Below, in pieces: positions 46,092-62,256 of a stretch of 64,000 nt of DNA. This DNA comes from Rhodoferax sediminis. GTDB taxonomy: Bacteria; Pseudomonadota; Gammaproteobacteria; Burkholderiales; Burkholderiaceae_C. Position 1 is the stretch's first letter, and every line of letters starts with the position of its first letter. A model generated the notes under the pieces. It saw only the letters and a program-made list of their open reading frames with translations, searched no databases and was not told the origin of the DNA. The translations under genes and the position numbers were made by a program. The DNA is taken from NCBI RefSeq assembly GCF_006970865.1, contig NZ_CP035503.1, forward strand, positions 248,001 to 312,000. Reading direction: 5' to 3'.

Positions 46092-46678
46092 TGACTGATG
46101 TGGTAGAAACCCCGGCCGCAGAGGCCTTCGCAGCACCGGCGAATCCCGACATGCATTGGTATATCGTGCATGCGTACTCGGGCATGGAAAAAGCCGTCGA
46201 GCGCAATATCACCGAGCGCATCAACCGCGGCGCCATGCAGGCCAAGTTTGGCCGCATCCTGGTGCCGACCGAGGAAGTGGTCGAAGTCAAGAACGGCCAG
46301 AAGAAAACCACCGAGCGGCGCCTGTTCCCCGGCTATGTTTTTGTCGAAATGGTGATGGACGACGAGACCTGGCACCTGGTGAAGCACACCAACAAGGTGA
46401 CGGGTTTTGTGGGCGGCGCGAAGAATCGGCCGGCCCCGATTTCTGAGGAAGAAGTCCAGAAGATCGTCAGCCAGATGCAGGAAGGCACCGAGAAGCCGCG
46501 CCACAAGGTCGAGTTCGAGGTGGGCGAATACGTGCGCGTCAAGGAAGGCCCGTTCACCGACTTCAATGGTTCGGTGGAGGACGTCAATTACGAGAAGAGC
46601 AAGGTTCGTGTCTCGGTCACGATTTTTGGCCGGGCCACACCGGTGGAGCTGGAATTCAGCCAGATTGAAAAAACCTGA
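46091..46678 (+). CDS. nusG: Transcription termination/antitermination factor NusG
   Basis: Binds RNA polymerase to promote processivity, couples to ribosomes and assists Rho. The 195-residue protein has the NGN domain ([29 protein letters not shown]) and a C-terminal KOW motif ([20 protein letters not shown]). The start at 46091 overlaps the secE stop by one base. Confidence 0.97.
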   Translation: MTDVVETPAAEAFAAPANPDMHWYIVHAYSGMEKAVERNITERINRGAMQAKFGRILVPTEEVVEVKNGQKKTTERRLFPGYVFVEMVMDDETWHLVKHTNKVTGFVGGAKNRPAPISEEEVQKIVSQMQEGTEKPRHKVEFEVGEYVRVKEGPFTDFNGSVEDVNYEKSKVRVSVTIFGRATPVELEFSQIEKT

Positions 46679-46692
46679 GACTGAGACATTGC

Positions 46693-46724
46693 GGGACAGA
46701 CCACGCCCAAGCGTGCTCTGTCCC
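46693..46724. repeat. Strong palindrome between nusG and rplK
   Basis: GGGACAGA-C-CACGC / GCGTG-C-TCTGTCCC with a CCAA loop: 13 paired bases and one mismatch. It lacks a T-run. The outer part resembles the CTCTGACCCC inverted partner of the REP-like repeats near 18000, so it may be a REP-type element; it could also end the secE-nusG transcript or stabilise it. The rest of the 176-base gap to rplK has no gene. Confidence 0.6.
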
Positions 46725-46854
46725 CCACTGACTAAGGACTTCGCGCTTCCCGACTCGGCGCAAAGTCCAGGGCAAGAAGAGTCGTTAACCCCGGGGAGCC
46801 GCGGTTCCAGTCCAGGGGCTGGACCCAGGCGTCAGTACCCGCAAGGAGAAAATC

Positions 46855-47286
46855 ATGGCGAAAAAAATCGTCGGTTTTGTCAAGCTGCAAGTGCCAGCTG
46901 GTAAAGCCAATCCGTCGCCGCCCATCGGGCCGGCACTGGGCCAGCGCGGCCTGAACATCATGGAGTTCTGCAAGGCGTTCAACGCCCAGACCCAGGGCGT
47001 GGAGCCGGGCCTGCCGCTGCCGGTGGTCATCACCGCCTTTGCCGACAAGAGCTTTACCTTCATCATCAAGACGCCGCCGTCGACGATCCTGATCAAGAAG
47101 GCCGTCAAGATCGACAAGGGCTCCGCGCGTCCGCAGAGCGACAAGGTCGGCAAGATCACGCGGGCCCAGCTCGAAGAGATCGCCAAGACCAAGATGAAGG
47201 ACATGACGGCTGCCGATCTGGACGCCGCGGTTCGCACCATCGCCGGTTCTGCCCGTTCCATGGGCGTGATTGTGGAGGGCGTGTAA
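46855..47286 (+). CDS. rplK: 50S ribosomal protein L11
   Basis: Binds 23S rRNA at the GTPase centre and is needed for the stringent response via RelA. The 143-residue protein matches family length, with [20 protein letters not shown] and the C-terminal RNA-binding [13 protein letters not shown]. An AAGGAG site precedes the ATG. The stop abuts rplA. Confidence 0.98.
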   Translation: MAKKIVGFVKLQVPAGKANPSPPIGPALGQRGLNIMEFCKAFNAQTQGVEPGLPLPVVITAFADKSFTFIIKTPPSTILIKKAVKIDKGSARPQSDKVGKITRAQLEEIAKTKMKDMTAADLDAAVRTIAGSARSMGVIVEGV

Positions 47287-47982
47287 ATGACCAAGCTCAC
47301 AAAACGTGAAAAAACCTACGCCGGCAAGGTCGACAGCAACAAGCTGTACCCACTGGCCGATGCTTTGGCCATCATCAAGGAATGTGCTACCGCCAAGTTC
47401 GATGAATCCATCGACGTGGCCGTGCAGCTTGGCATCGACGCCAAGAAGTCGGACCAGGTGGTGCGCGGCGCCGTCGTGCTGCCCAACGGCACTGGCAAGA
47501 CCAAGCGCGTGGCCGTGTTCGCCCAGGGCGCCAAGGCGGAAGAAGCCAGGGCCGCCGGCGCTGACATTGTCGGCATGGATGATCTGGCGGCCATGGTCAA
47601 GGCTGGTGACATGCCGTTCGATGTGGTGATTGCCGCGCCCGACGCCATGCGCGTGGTCGGCACGCTGGGCCAGATTCTGGGCCCGCGCGGCTTGATGCCC
47701 AACCCCAAGGTTGGCACCGTGACCCCCGATGTGGCCACCGCCGTGAAGAACGCCAAGGCCGGTCAGGTCCAGTTCCGCGTCGACAAGGCCGGGATTGTGC
47801 ATTCGACCATTGGCCGGCGCTCGTTCGATACCGACAAGCTGCAGGGCAACCTGGCGGCGCTGGTGGATGCCCTGGCCAAGGCCAAGCCCGCCTCCAGCAA
47901 GGGTGTTTATTTGAAGAAGATTGCGGTTTCCTCAACGATGGGTGTGGGTGTCCGCGTGGACACGCAAACCATCGCGGCGTAA
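47287..47982 (+). CDS. rplA: 50S ribosomal protein L1
   Basis: Forms the L1 stalk that helps release tRNA, and in E. coli represses its own operon. The 231-residue protein shows [27 protein letters not shown] and [14 protein letters not shown]. It starts directly after the rplK stop. Confidence 0.98.
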   Translation: MTKLTKREKTYAGKVDSNKLYPLADALAIIKECATAKFDESIDVAVQLGIDAKKSDQVVRGAVVLPNGTGKTKRVAVFAQGAKAEEARAAGADIVGMDDLAAMVKAGDMPFDVVIAAPDAMRVVGTLGQILGPRGLMPNPKVGTVTPDVATAVKNAKAGQVQFRVDKAGIVHSTIGRRSFDTDKLQGNLAALVDALAKAKPASSKGVYLKKIAVSSTMGVGVRVDTQTIAA

Positions 47983-48227
47983 TCGCAGGAGATTCGGGCC
48001 GCCTGAAAGGGTGGCCCGGTGTGGTGGGCTGCAGGGGTTGAAAGACCGCCGCAGGCCATCCAAGACCGTTGGCGTGCAAACTGGTTGCACTTAATTCCCG
48101 AGAGGGCCAACGCAGATGGCGATCCCGCTGCAGATGGAATTGAGAGATTTCTGAAACAGTTGGTCGCTGCAATGAGGCGTGTTGAGCGGTCATAAGGGAC
48201 TGGCGGCACATTTTGAAGGAGTAGACC
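47983..48227 (+). promoter_or_regulatory. rplJ leader region (candidate L10-binding autoregulatory RNA)
   Basis: A 245-base gap before rplJ without a gene. In proteobacteria this leader binds L10-L7/L12 to repress translation. Complementary GC-rich segments are present (for example GGGCCGCC near 47997 and GGTGGCCC near 48009), but I cannot fold it reliably, so the assignment rests on position. Confidence 0.45.
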
Positions 48228-48752
48228 TTGAGTCTTAATCGCAGTGAGAAAGAAGCGGTCATCAGTGATGTGACCAGCCTCGCCGCAAAAGCTCAAACGC
48301 TCGTGATGGCGGAATACCGCGGCATCACGGTCGCCGACATGACCAAATTGCGCTCCAGCGCGCGCAGCAACGGTGTGACCCTGAGTGTGTTGAAAAACAC
48401 CCTGGCTCGCCGTGCTGTCGCCGGCAGCGCTTTTGAGGTGGTGTCCGACCAGATGACCGGTCCGCTGATCTATGGCTTCTCTGTCGATGCCGTGGCTGCC
48501 GCAAAAGTGGTGGCTGACTTCGCGAAAACCAACGACAAGCTGGTGATTCGCGGTGGCGCATTGAGCGGAAAAGCCCTGGACGTCAACGGCGTGAAGCAGC
48601 TGGCCAGCATTCCTCCCAAGGAAGTTTTGCTGGCTCAATTGCTGGGCTTGATGCAATCCCCGATCTCGCGGACGGCCCGTGTGCTGGCCGCGCTGGCGGA
48701 AAAACGTGGCGAAGGCCAGGCTGCCCCCGCAGCCGAAGCCGCCGCAGCTTGA
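48228..48752 (+). CDS. rplJ: 50S ribosomal protein L10
   Basis: Anchors L7/L12 dimers to the ribosomal stalk. The 174-residue protein starts (M)[14 protein letters not shown] from a TTG codon at 48228, preceded by AAGGAG at proper spacing; no ATG would give the conserved N-terminus. [17 protein letters not shown] and [10 protein letters not shown] are family motifs. The rare TTG start may help translational control of this autoregulated gene. Confidence 0.96.
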   Translation: MSLNRSEKEAVISDVTSLAAKAQTLVMAEYRGITVADMTKLRSSARSNGVTLSVLKNTLARRAVAGSAFEVVSDQMTGPLIYGFSVDAVAAAKVVADFAKTNDKLVIRGGALSGKALDVNGVKQLASIPPKEVLLAQLLGLMQSPISRTARVLAALAEKRGEGQAAPAAEAAAA

Positions 48753-48775
48753 ACCAATATTGTTAGGAAATCAAA

Positions 48776-49150
48776 ATGGCATTCGATAAAGACGCATTTT
48801 TGACCGCGCTGGACAGCATGACGGTCCTGGAACTCAACGAGCTGGTGAAAGCCATCGAAGAGAAGTTTGGCGTGAGCGCTGCGGCCATGTCGGCTCCGGC
48901 AGCCGCTGGCGGCGCGGCGGCTGCGGTGGCTGAAGAGCAGACCGAGTTCAACGTCATGTTGCTCGAAACCGGCGCCAACAAGGTGCAGGTCATCAAGGCC
49001 GTGCGCGAAATCACCGGCCTGGGCCTGAAAGAAGCCAAGGACCTGGTGGACGGTGCTCCGAAGGCCGTCAAGGAAGGCATTGCCAAGGCCGACGCCGAAG
49101 CTGCCAAGAAGAAACTGGAAGACGCTGGCGCCAAGGTCGAACTCAAGTAA
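48776..49150 (+). CDS. rplL: 50S ribosomal protein L7/L12
   Basis: The multicopy stalk protein that recruits translation factors. The 124 residues comprise the dimerising N-terminus ([20 protein letters not shown]), an Ala/Gly hinge and the factor-binding C-domain ([36 protein letters not shown]). Confidence 0.98.
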   Translation: MAFDKDAFLTALDSMTVLELNELVKAIEEKFGVSAAAMSAPAAAGGAAAAVAEEQTEFNVMLLETGANKVQVIKAVREITGLGLKEAKDLVDGAPKAVKEGIAKADAEAAKKKLEDAGAKVELK

Positions 49151-49163
49151 TCGATCCGTGTCC

Positions 49164-49197
49164 AAGGCTGGAGCGCCCGAAAAGGCCTCCAGCCTTT
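49164..49197 (+). terminator. Attenuator-like hairpin between rplL and rpoB
   Basis: AAGGCTGGAG (49164-49173) pairs with CTCCAGCCTT (49187-49196), followed by a short TTT. In many bacteria a partial terminator here reduces rpoBC relative to ribosomal proteins. The remaining part of the 307-base rplL-rpoB gap (to 49457) contains no gene that I recognise. Confidence 0.6.
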
Positions 49198-49457
49198 CGC
49201 GCTTGTTAAGCCGCTCGCAGAGCGCACCAAAAAGCAACGTGCCCACGCTGTTTTTTAGTGTCTTCTGGCTCCGACTGCAGAAGATGCCTTGGTTCGGGCG
49301 ATGTGCAATGCATCGCCGTCCGCCAATGGTTGGTAGTGGCCAACCACCAAGAATGTTGAGAGTTTGGGGATGGACCGGCCGATGGCGCCGCTCTGCCCCC
49401 AGCTGGTTTAAGCGCTCAACGCGACAGTCGCCAAAGACCTCATAGCCCGGAGATCTC

Positions 49458-53570
<4,113 letters not shown>

Positions 53571-53592
53571 TCACAGGGAAAGGATTTAACTC

Positions 53593-57819
<4,227 letters not shown>

Positions 57820-57824
57820 GGAGG

Positions 57825-57904
57825 CCCCCACGCTTGTCGCTTCGCGTACTGCGCTGCCCCCCGAGGGGGCGGAACTTGCTCGGGGCGGCCTTTCGCTGCG
57901 TTCG
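57825..57904 (+). repeat. Family B repeat after rpoC
   Basis: CCCCCACGCTTGTCGCTTCG, core CCCCCCGAGGGGG, tail CTCGGGGCGGCCTTTCGCTG. It begins 5 bases after the rpoC stop. Confidence 0.87.
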
Positions 57905-57913
57905 CCGCGGGTT

Positions 57914-57962
57914 TACTATTAAAATAGTAGCGCCTCGTGCCCGATACAAAAGGGCCCGGGGC
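57914..57962 (+). repeat. Family A repeat after rpoC
   Basis: ACTATTAAAATAGTAGCGCC, spacer, AAAAGGGCCCGGGGCGC; lies directly behind the family B copy. Confidence 0.8.
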
Positions 57963-57970
57963 GCTTTTTT
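57929..57970 (+). terminator. Terminator of the rpoBC operon, formed within a family A repeat
   Basis: AGCGCCTCGTGCCC (57929-57942) pairs with GGGCCCGGGGCGCT (57952-57965) with two mismatches, a 9-base loop and a run of six T. The left arm and much of the right arm are repeat sequence. Confidence 0.75.
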
Positions 57971-58022
57971 ATGTTGATATGAAAACGGGCTACCGTCATC
58001 GGGTGGCCAAGGGGTATGAAAG

Positions 58023-58583
58023 ATGATGTCGTCTTTTGTGCTGTGGCCGGGGCTTGGGGTGCTGCTGTTCTGGTCCGTCGGCGCCTACAACCGCATGGTG
58101 CGGCTGCGCTCGGCCGCACGGCAGGCCTTTGCCGCGCTCGATGCGCGTCTGCTCGAGCAACTCCAGCTGCTGCAATCGTGCCTGCCCGCTTCCATGAACG
58201 CCTCTTTGCTGACCCAGCCCGGTGAACTGCTCGACGACGTGGCCCTGCTGTGGATCGGCCTGCGCAGTGCGGCCGCGCAGTTGGCCGCATCGCTGGCCGC
58301 GGCAAGGGCGCGTCCGCTGGATGCCCGGGCCATGGCCGCGCTGGCGGCCGCCAGGGGCGTGCTCGACGCCACCTGGCAGCGCATGCAACTGACGGCACTG
58401 GATCCGGCCGGTGCGCCGCTGCCCGAGACCGTACAGCCCCAGTGGGAGCAAGGGGCGCTGCATGTGCGCGCTGCCGCCGAAGCCTTCAACCAGGCCGTGG
58501 CGCACTACAACGCCGCCATTGCCCAGTTCCCCGCGCTGTTGCTGGCCTGGGTGTTCGGCTTCAAGGCGGCGCGGCCGCTATAA
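58023..58583 (+). CDS. LemA-family protein
   Basis: A 186-residue protein with an N-terminal membrane helix (FVLWPGLGVLLFWSV) followed by the LemA pattern AYNRMVRLRSAARQAFAALDARL, and the C-terminal VAHYNAAIAQFPALLLAWVFGF characteristic of the family. The domain is a helical bundle on the periplasmic side; the function of LemA proteins is unsettled. The Ala-rich middle is more diverged than in typical members. Start 58023 or the next ATG. Confidence 0.82.
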   Translation: MMSSFVLWPGLGVLLFWSVGAYNRMVRLRSAARQAFAALDARLLEQLQLLQSCLPASMNASLLTQPGELLDDVALLWIGLRSAAAQLAASLAAARARPLDARAMAALAAARGVLDATWQRMQLTALDPAGAPLPETVQPQWEQGALHVRAAAEAFNQAVAHYNAAIAQFPALLLAWVFGFKAARPL

Positions 58584-58587
58584 CTGG

Positions 58588-58666
58588 CCCCACGCTTCGC
58601 CACTGCGTGTGGGTCGTGCCCCTCAAGGGGTTGAACTTGCTCGGGGCGGCCCTTCGCTGCGTTCGC
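58588..58666 (+). repeat. Family B repeat after the LemA-like gene
   Basis: CCCCACGCTTCGCCACTGCG, a degraded core CCCCTCAAGGGG and tail CTCGGGGCGGCCCTTCGCTG. It separates the LemA-like gene from fccA. Confidence 0.82.
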
Positions 58667-58722
58667 ATGGATACTACGGGGTCGAGCGGGGCGCAGAGTC
58701 GCACAACCAGGAGGGCGGTGGC

Positions 58723-59034
58723 ATGAAATTCAAATGGACGATGGGCGCAGCCCTGCTGGCCGGCGGCGCCGCGGCCATGGCGCAAGATCCGCAGGCGCTG
58801 TATCTGCGGAGCCTGGCCGCCACCTGCGCCGCCTGCCATGGCACGCATGGCCGCGCCGTCGCAGGGCCCGGCGTGTCCGCACTGGCCGGCATGGACAAGG
58901 ATGATCTGGTGCGCCGCCTGCACGCGTTCAAATCGGGAGCGCGGCCGGCCACGGTGATGCAGCAGATCAGCCTGGGCTACAGCGACGCGCAGATCGAACA
59001 GATCGCCGGCTATCTGGCGCGCCAGAAGCCGTAG
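58723..59034 (+). CDS. fccA: Cytochrome c subunit of flavocytochrome c sulfide dehydrogenase
   Basis: A 103-residue exported monohaem cytochrome c: signal peptide (MKFKWTMGAALLAGGAAAMA), haem motif CAACH at residues 35-39, and a later Met ligand candidate in MQQ. With fccB 12 bases downstream, it forms flavocytochrome c, which oxidises sulfide in the periplasm and passes electrons to a cytochrome. AGGAGG lies just before the ATG. The single haem corresponds to the short (SoxE/monohaem) type rather than the dihaem FccA of Allochromatium. Confidence 0.88.
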   Translation: MKFKWTMGAALLAGGAAAMAQDPQALYLRSLAATCAACHGTHGRAVAGPGVSALAGMDKDDLVRRLHAFKSGARPATVMQQISLGYSDAQIEQIAGYLARQKP

Positions 59035-59046
59035 GAACACGCACCC

Positions 59047-60321
59047 GTGCAACGCCGCTCTTTTTTGCAATCTTCTACTGCCGCCGGCCTGCTCGGCCTG
59101 GCCGGTTGCGCCAGCCGCGCCGTACCGTCCAGGGCCCAGGTGGTCGTCATCGGCGGCGGCTACGGCGGCGCCACGGCGGCCCGGTATGTGCGGCTGTTCT
59201 CGAACCACAAGATCGACGTGGTGCTGATCGAGCCGGACGCCGCGTTTGTGTCCTGCCCGATGTCCAATCTGGTGCTGGGCGGCAGCTGGCAGATGGCCGA
59301 CATCACCACGCCCTACGACGCGCTGCGCCACCGGCACGGCATCACTGTCGTGTGCGACCGGGCCAGCGCCATCGACACGGCCCGCAAAACCGTGACGCTG
59401 GCGGGCGGCGCATCGATCGTCTACGACAAGCTGGTGGTGTCGCCCGGCGTGGAGTTCATCTACGGCGCCATCGAAGGCCTGCCGGCGGCCCATGCCGTGG
59501 GCCAGGTCCTGCACGCCTGGAAAGCCGGCCCCGAAACCGCCGCGCTGCGCCGCCAGTTGCAGGCCATGCCCGAGGGCGGTGTGTATGCCATCACCATTCC
59601 CGAGGCGCCGTACCGCTGCCCGCCCGGCCCGTACGAGCGCGCCTGCCAGGTGGCCTGGTATTTCAAACAGGCCAAGCCGCGCGCCAAGGTGCTGATTCTC
59701 GATGCGAATCCGGACGTGACCTCCAAGGCCGCGCTGTTCAAGGCCGCGTGGGCCGGGCCTTACCGGGGCATGGTCGAGTACCGGCCCCAGTACAACACCA
59801 CCGCGGTGGACGCCAAGGCCGGACTGATCAAGTTCGAGGTGCAGGACGATGTGCGCGCCGACGTCATCAACGTGCTGCCGCCCATGCGCGCGGGCGCCAT
59901 CGCGGTGCAGGCGGGCTTGAACAACCAGGCCAACCAGCACTGGTGCGGCGTGAACTACCAGACCTTCGAGTCGACCGCCGCCAAAGACGTGTTCGTGCTG
60001 GGCGACTCGATCCAGATTGCGCCGCTGATGCCCAAGAGTGGCCACATGGCGAACAGTCAGGCCAAGGTCGCGGCGGCGGCCATCGTGGCGCAACTCGCGG
60101 GCTGGCCGGTGAATCCCGCGCCCCTGCTCACCAACACCTGCTACAGCTTTGTGGACGACCGGCGCGCGGTGCACGTGGCCAGCGTGCACGCCTACAACGC
60201 GGCCGAGCAGACCTATCTGACCGTACCCGGCTCCGGCGGCCTGAGCGAGCGCCCGAGCGAGCGCGAAGGCGCCTACGCCTTCAGCTGGGCGCGCAACATC
60301 TGCGCGGACACCCTGGCATGA
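59047..60321 (+). CDS. fccB: Flavocytochrome c sulfide dehydrogenase flavoprotein subunit
   Basis: FAD-binding catalytic subunit that oxidises sulfide to sulfur. The 424-residue precursor carries a Tat-type signal (QRRSFLQSSTAAGLLGLAGC), a Rossmann FAD motif VVVIGGGYGGATAARYV, the redox Cys region FVSCPMSNLV, and a C-terminal FCSD flavin-binding domain (LLTNTCYSFVDDRRAVHVA). The GTG start at 59047 gives the twin-arginine signal directly. Tat export as a folded flavoprotein fits the family. Its stop overlaps the rsmB start (ATGA). Confidence 0.92.
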   Translation: MQRRSFLQSSTAAGLLGLAGCASRAVPSRAQVVVIGGGYGGATAARYVRLFSNHKIDVVLIEPDAAFVSCPMSNLVLGGSWQMADITTPYDALRHRHGITVVCDRASAIDTARKTVTLAGGASIVYDKLVVSPGVEFIYGAIEGLPAAHAVGQVLHAWKAGPETAALRRQLQAMPEGGVYAITIPEAPYRCPPGPYERACQVAWYFKQAKPRAKVLILDANPDVTSKAALFKAAWAGPYRGMVEYRPQYNTTAVDAKAGLIKFEVQDDVRADVINVLPPMRAGAIAVQAGLNNQANQHWCGVNYQTFESTAAKDVFVLGDSIQIAPLMPKSGHMANSQAKVAAAAIVAQLAGWPVNPAPLLTNTCYSFVDDRRAVHVASVHAYNAAEQTYLTVPGSGGLSERPSEREGAYAFSWARNICADTLA

Positions 60322-61664
60322 ACGCTCCTGCGTCCCCCGGCGCGCCGCCCCTGTGGCGCCAGCTGAATGCGGTTGCTACGGTTTTGGTAGCTATTTGTGC
60401 AGGTGAGTCGGGGACTGCAGCCCTGAATCATGTAGAAGCCGGGCTGCGGCCCGGGGTCCAGGCGCTGGTCTTTCATGTGCTGCGCTGGCTCGGCCGGGCG
60501 CAGGCGCTGCGGCAGCAGCTGGCCAAGCGCGCGCCGCCGGCGCAGGCCGATGCGCTCCTGTGCGCCGCGCTGGCGCTGGCCTGGCGCGAGGAGGGCGCGC
60601 CGTATGACGCCTTCACGCTGGTCGATCAGGCGGTGGAGGCCGCCAAGCGCCACCCTGACACGCGCCGGCAGGCCAGCTTCATCAACGCCTGCCTGCGCCG
60701 CTTCCTGCGCGAGCGCGGGCCCCTGGTGGCGGCGACCGACGATGACCCGGTGGCCGTCTGGAATCACCCGCGCTGGTGGATCGCGCGACTCCAGAAGGAG
60801 CATCCCGCGCACTGGCAGGAGATCCTGCGGGCCAACAACACGCACGCCCCCATGACGCTGCGGGTAAATCAGAAAAAAGTGGCTGTAGCCCAATACCTGT
60901 GTACACTGCGCGCTGCAAATATCATAGCGACTCAGGCTGGAGAGAGCGGCGTGGTGCTGCACAAGGCGATGCCGGTCGGCGCCATTCCGGGCTTTATGGA
61001 GGGCCAGGTGTCGGTGCAGGACGCGGCCGCCCAAATGGCCGCGCCCCTGCTGCTGGCTGGCTGGGCGGGCCGGCGGGATTTGCACATCCTGGACGCCTGC
61101 GCCGCCCCTGGCGGCAAGACCGCGCATTTGCTGGAACGGGCCGACGACGCCCGTGTCACGGCGCTGGACATCGACCCGGCACGCTGCGAGCGCATCGACC
61201 AGAACCTGCAGCGCCTGGGGCTGCACGCCAGCGTGGTCGCCGCCGACGCCATGAAACCCGAGACCTGGTGGCCGCAGCAGTGCCACAGTGAGCCGTTCGA
61301 CGCCATCCTGCTGGACGCGCCCTGTACCGCCTCGGGCATCGTGCGCCGGCACCCGGACGTGCGCTGGCTGCGCCGCGAGAGCGACATCGCCCAGCTGGCC
61401 GCGATCCAGGCGGTACTGCTCGCAAGCCTGTGGCCGCTACTCAAGCCGGGCGGGCGCCTGCTGTACTGCACCTGCTCGGTTTTCAAGGCCGAAGGATACG
61501 ATCAGATACAAACGTTTGTTACACACAACACCGATGCCACGTTACTGCCGTCGCCGGGCCATTTAATGCCTCAAATCGGGGCAAACGGCGACGGCGTCCC
61601 GGACAATCAGGCAGGTGATCACGACGGTTTTTTTTACGCGCTGCTGGAAAAACGTGCGGCTTGA
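60318..61664 (+). CDS. rsmB: 16S rRNA m5C967 methyltransferase
   Basis: Methylates C967 of 16S rRNA. The 448-residue protein has a NusB-like N-terminal RNA-binding domain (QAVEAAKRHPDTRRQASFIN), then the methyltransferase core with ILDACAAPGGKTAHLLE, LLDAPCTASGIVRRHPD and the catalytic-loop YCTCSVFKAEG. Two family A repeats are read in frame: residues about 19-36 near the N-terminus (ATVLVAICAGESGTAA) and about 188-204 in the linker region. It overlaps fccB by 4 bases and the DUF4390 gene by 11. Confidence 0.95.
   Translation: MNAPASPGAPPLWRQLNAVATVLVAICAGESGTAALNHVEAGLRPGVQALVFHVLRWLGRAQALRQQLAKRAPPAQADALLCAALALAWREEGAPYDAFTLVDQAVEAAKRHPDTRRQASFINACLRRFLRERGPLVAATDDDPVAVWNHPRWWIARLQKEHPAHWQEILRANNTHAPMTLRVNQKKVAVAQYLCTLRAANIIATQAGESGVVLHKAMPVGAIPGFMEGQVSVQDAAAQMAAPLLLAGWAGRRDLHILDACAAPGGKTAHLLERADDARVTALDIDPARCERIDQNLQRLGLHASVVAADAMKPETWWPQQCHSEPFDAILLDAPCTASGIVRRHPDVRWLRRESDIAQLAAIQAVLLASLWPLLKPGGRLLYCTCSVFKAEGYDQIQTFVTHNTDATLLPSPGHLMPQIGANGDGVPDNQAGDHDGFFYALLEKRAA
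60374..60423 (+). repeat. Family A repeat in rsmB, first copy
   Basis: GCTACGGTTTTGGTAGC, spacer, GGGGACTGCAGCC; in frame near the N-terminus. Confidence 0.72.
60881..60929 (-). repeat. Family A repeat in rsmB, second copy
   Basis: Plus strand GGCTGTAGCCCAATACC, spacer, then GCAAATATCATAGCG: reverse orientation of family A, in frame. Confidence 0.7.
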
Positions 61665-62256
61665 CTTGGCCGCGCTGCTGGCGTGTGTGTTCCTCGCGCT
61701 CGCCCCCCTAGTGCCGGCCCATGCCGAAAATGCCCCCGCCGAGGTCAGCCAGCTGCGGCTGGAGACCGACAGCGATGGCGTTTACCTCACGGCGGGTGTC
61801 AAATTCGAGCTGTCCACCATCGTTGAGGATGCGCTGCTCAAGGGGATACCGATGTTCTTCGTCGTCGAGGCCGACGTCTTTCGCGACCGCTGGTACTGGT
61901 ACGACAAGCGGGTGGCCAGCGTTGCGCGCCACATGCGGCTGGCCTACCAGCCGCTGACCCGCGGCTGGCGCCTGAACGTGTCGCCGAACGTCATTACCAA
62001 TGTGGGGCTCGGCGTCACGCTGAACCAGAACTTCGAATCGCTGCCCGATGCACTGGCGGCCATCCAGCGCATCTCGCACTGGAAGATCGCCGAGGCCTCC
62101 GCGATCGAGCCCGATACGCGCTACAACGTGGACTTCCGGTTCCGCCTCGATGTGTCGCAACTGCCGCGGCCGTTCCAGATTGGCGCGGTCGGCGAGGCCG
62201 ACTGGAACATTGCCGCCAGCCGTAACCAGCGCCTGACGGTGGAGAATTCCAGGTGA
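61654..62256 (+). CDS. DUF4390 exported protein
   Basis: A 200-residue precursor with a signal peptide (VRLDLAALLACVFLALAPL, cleaved after AHA) and a DUF4390 domain (SQLRLETDSDGVYLTAGVKF, FRDRWYWYDKRVASVARH, HWKIAEASAIEPDTRYNV). Function unknown; in betaproteobacteria it lies between rsmB and the ntrY-like kinase, suggesting a link to that sensor. GTG 61654, overlapping rsmB by 11 bases, places the signal peptide at the N-terminus; GTG 61615 is less likely. Confidence 0.87.
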   Translation: MRLDLAALLACVFLALAPLVPAHAENAPAEVSQLRLETDSDGVYLTAGVKFELSTIVEDALLKGIPMFFVVEADVFRDRWYWYDKRVASVARHMRLAYQPLTRGWRLNVSPNVITNVGLGVTLNQNFESLPDALAAIQRISHWKIAEASAIEPDTRYNVDFRFRLDVSQLPRPFQIGAVGEADWNIAASRNQRLTVENSR

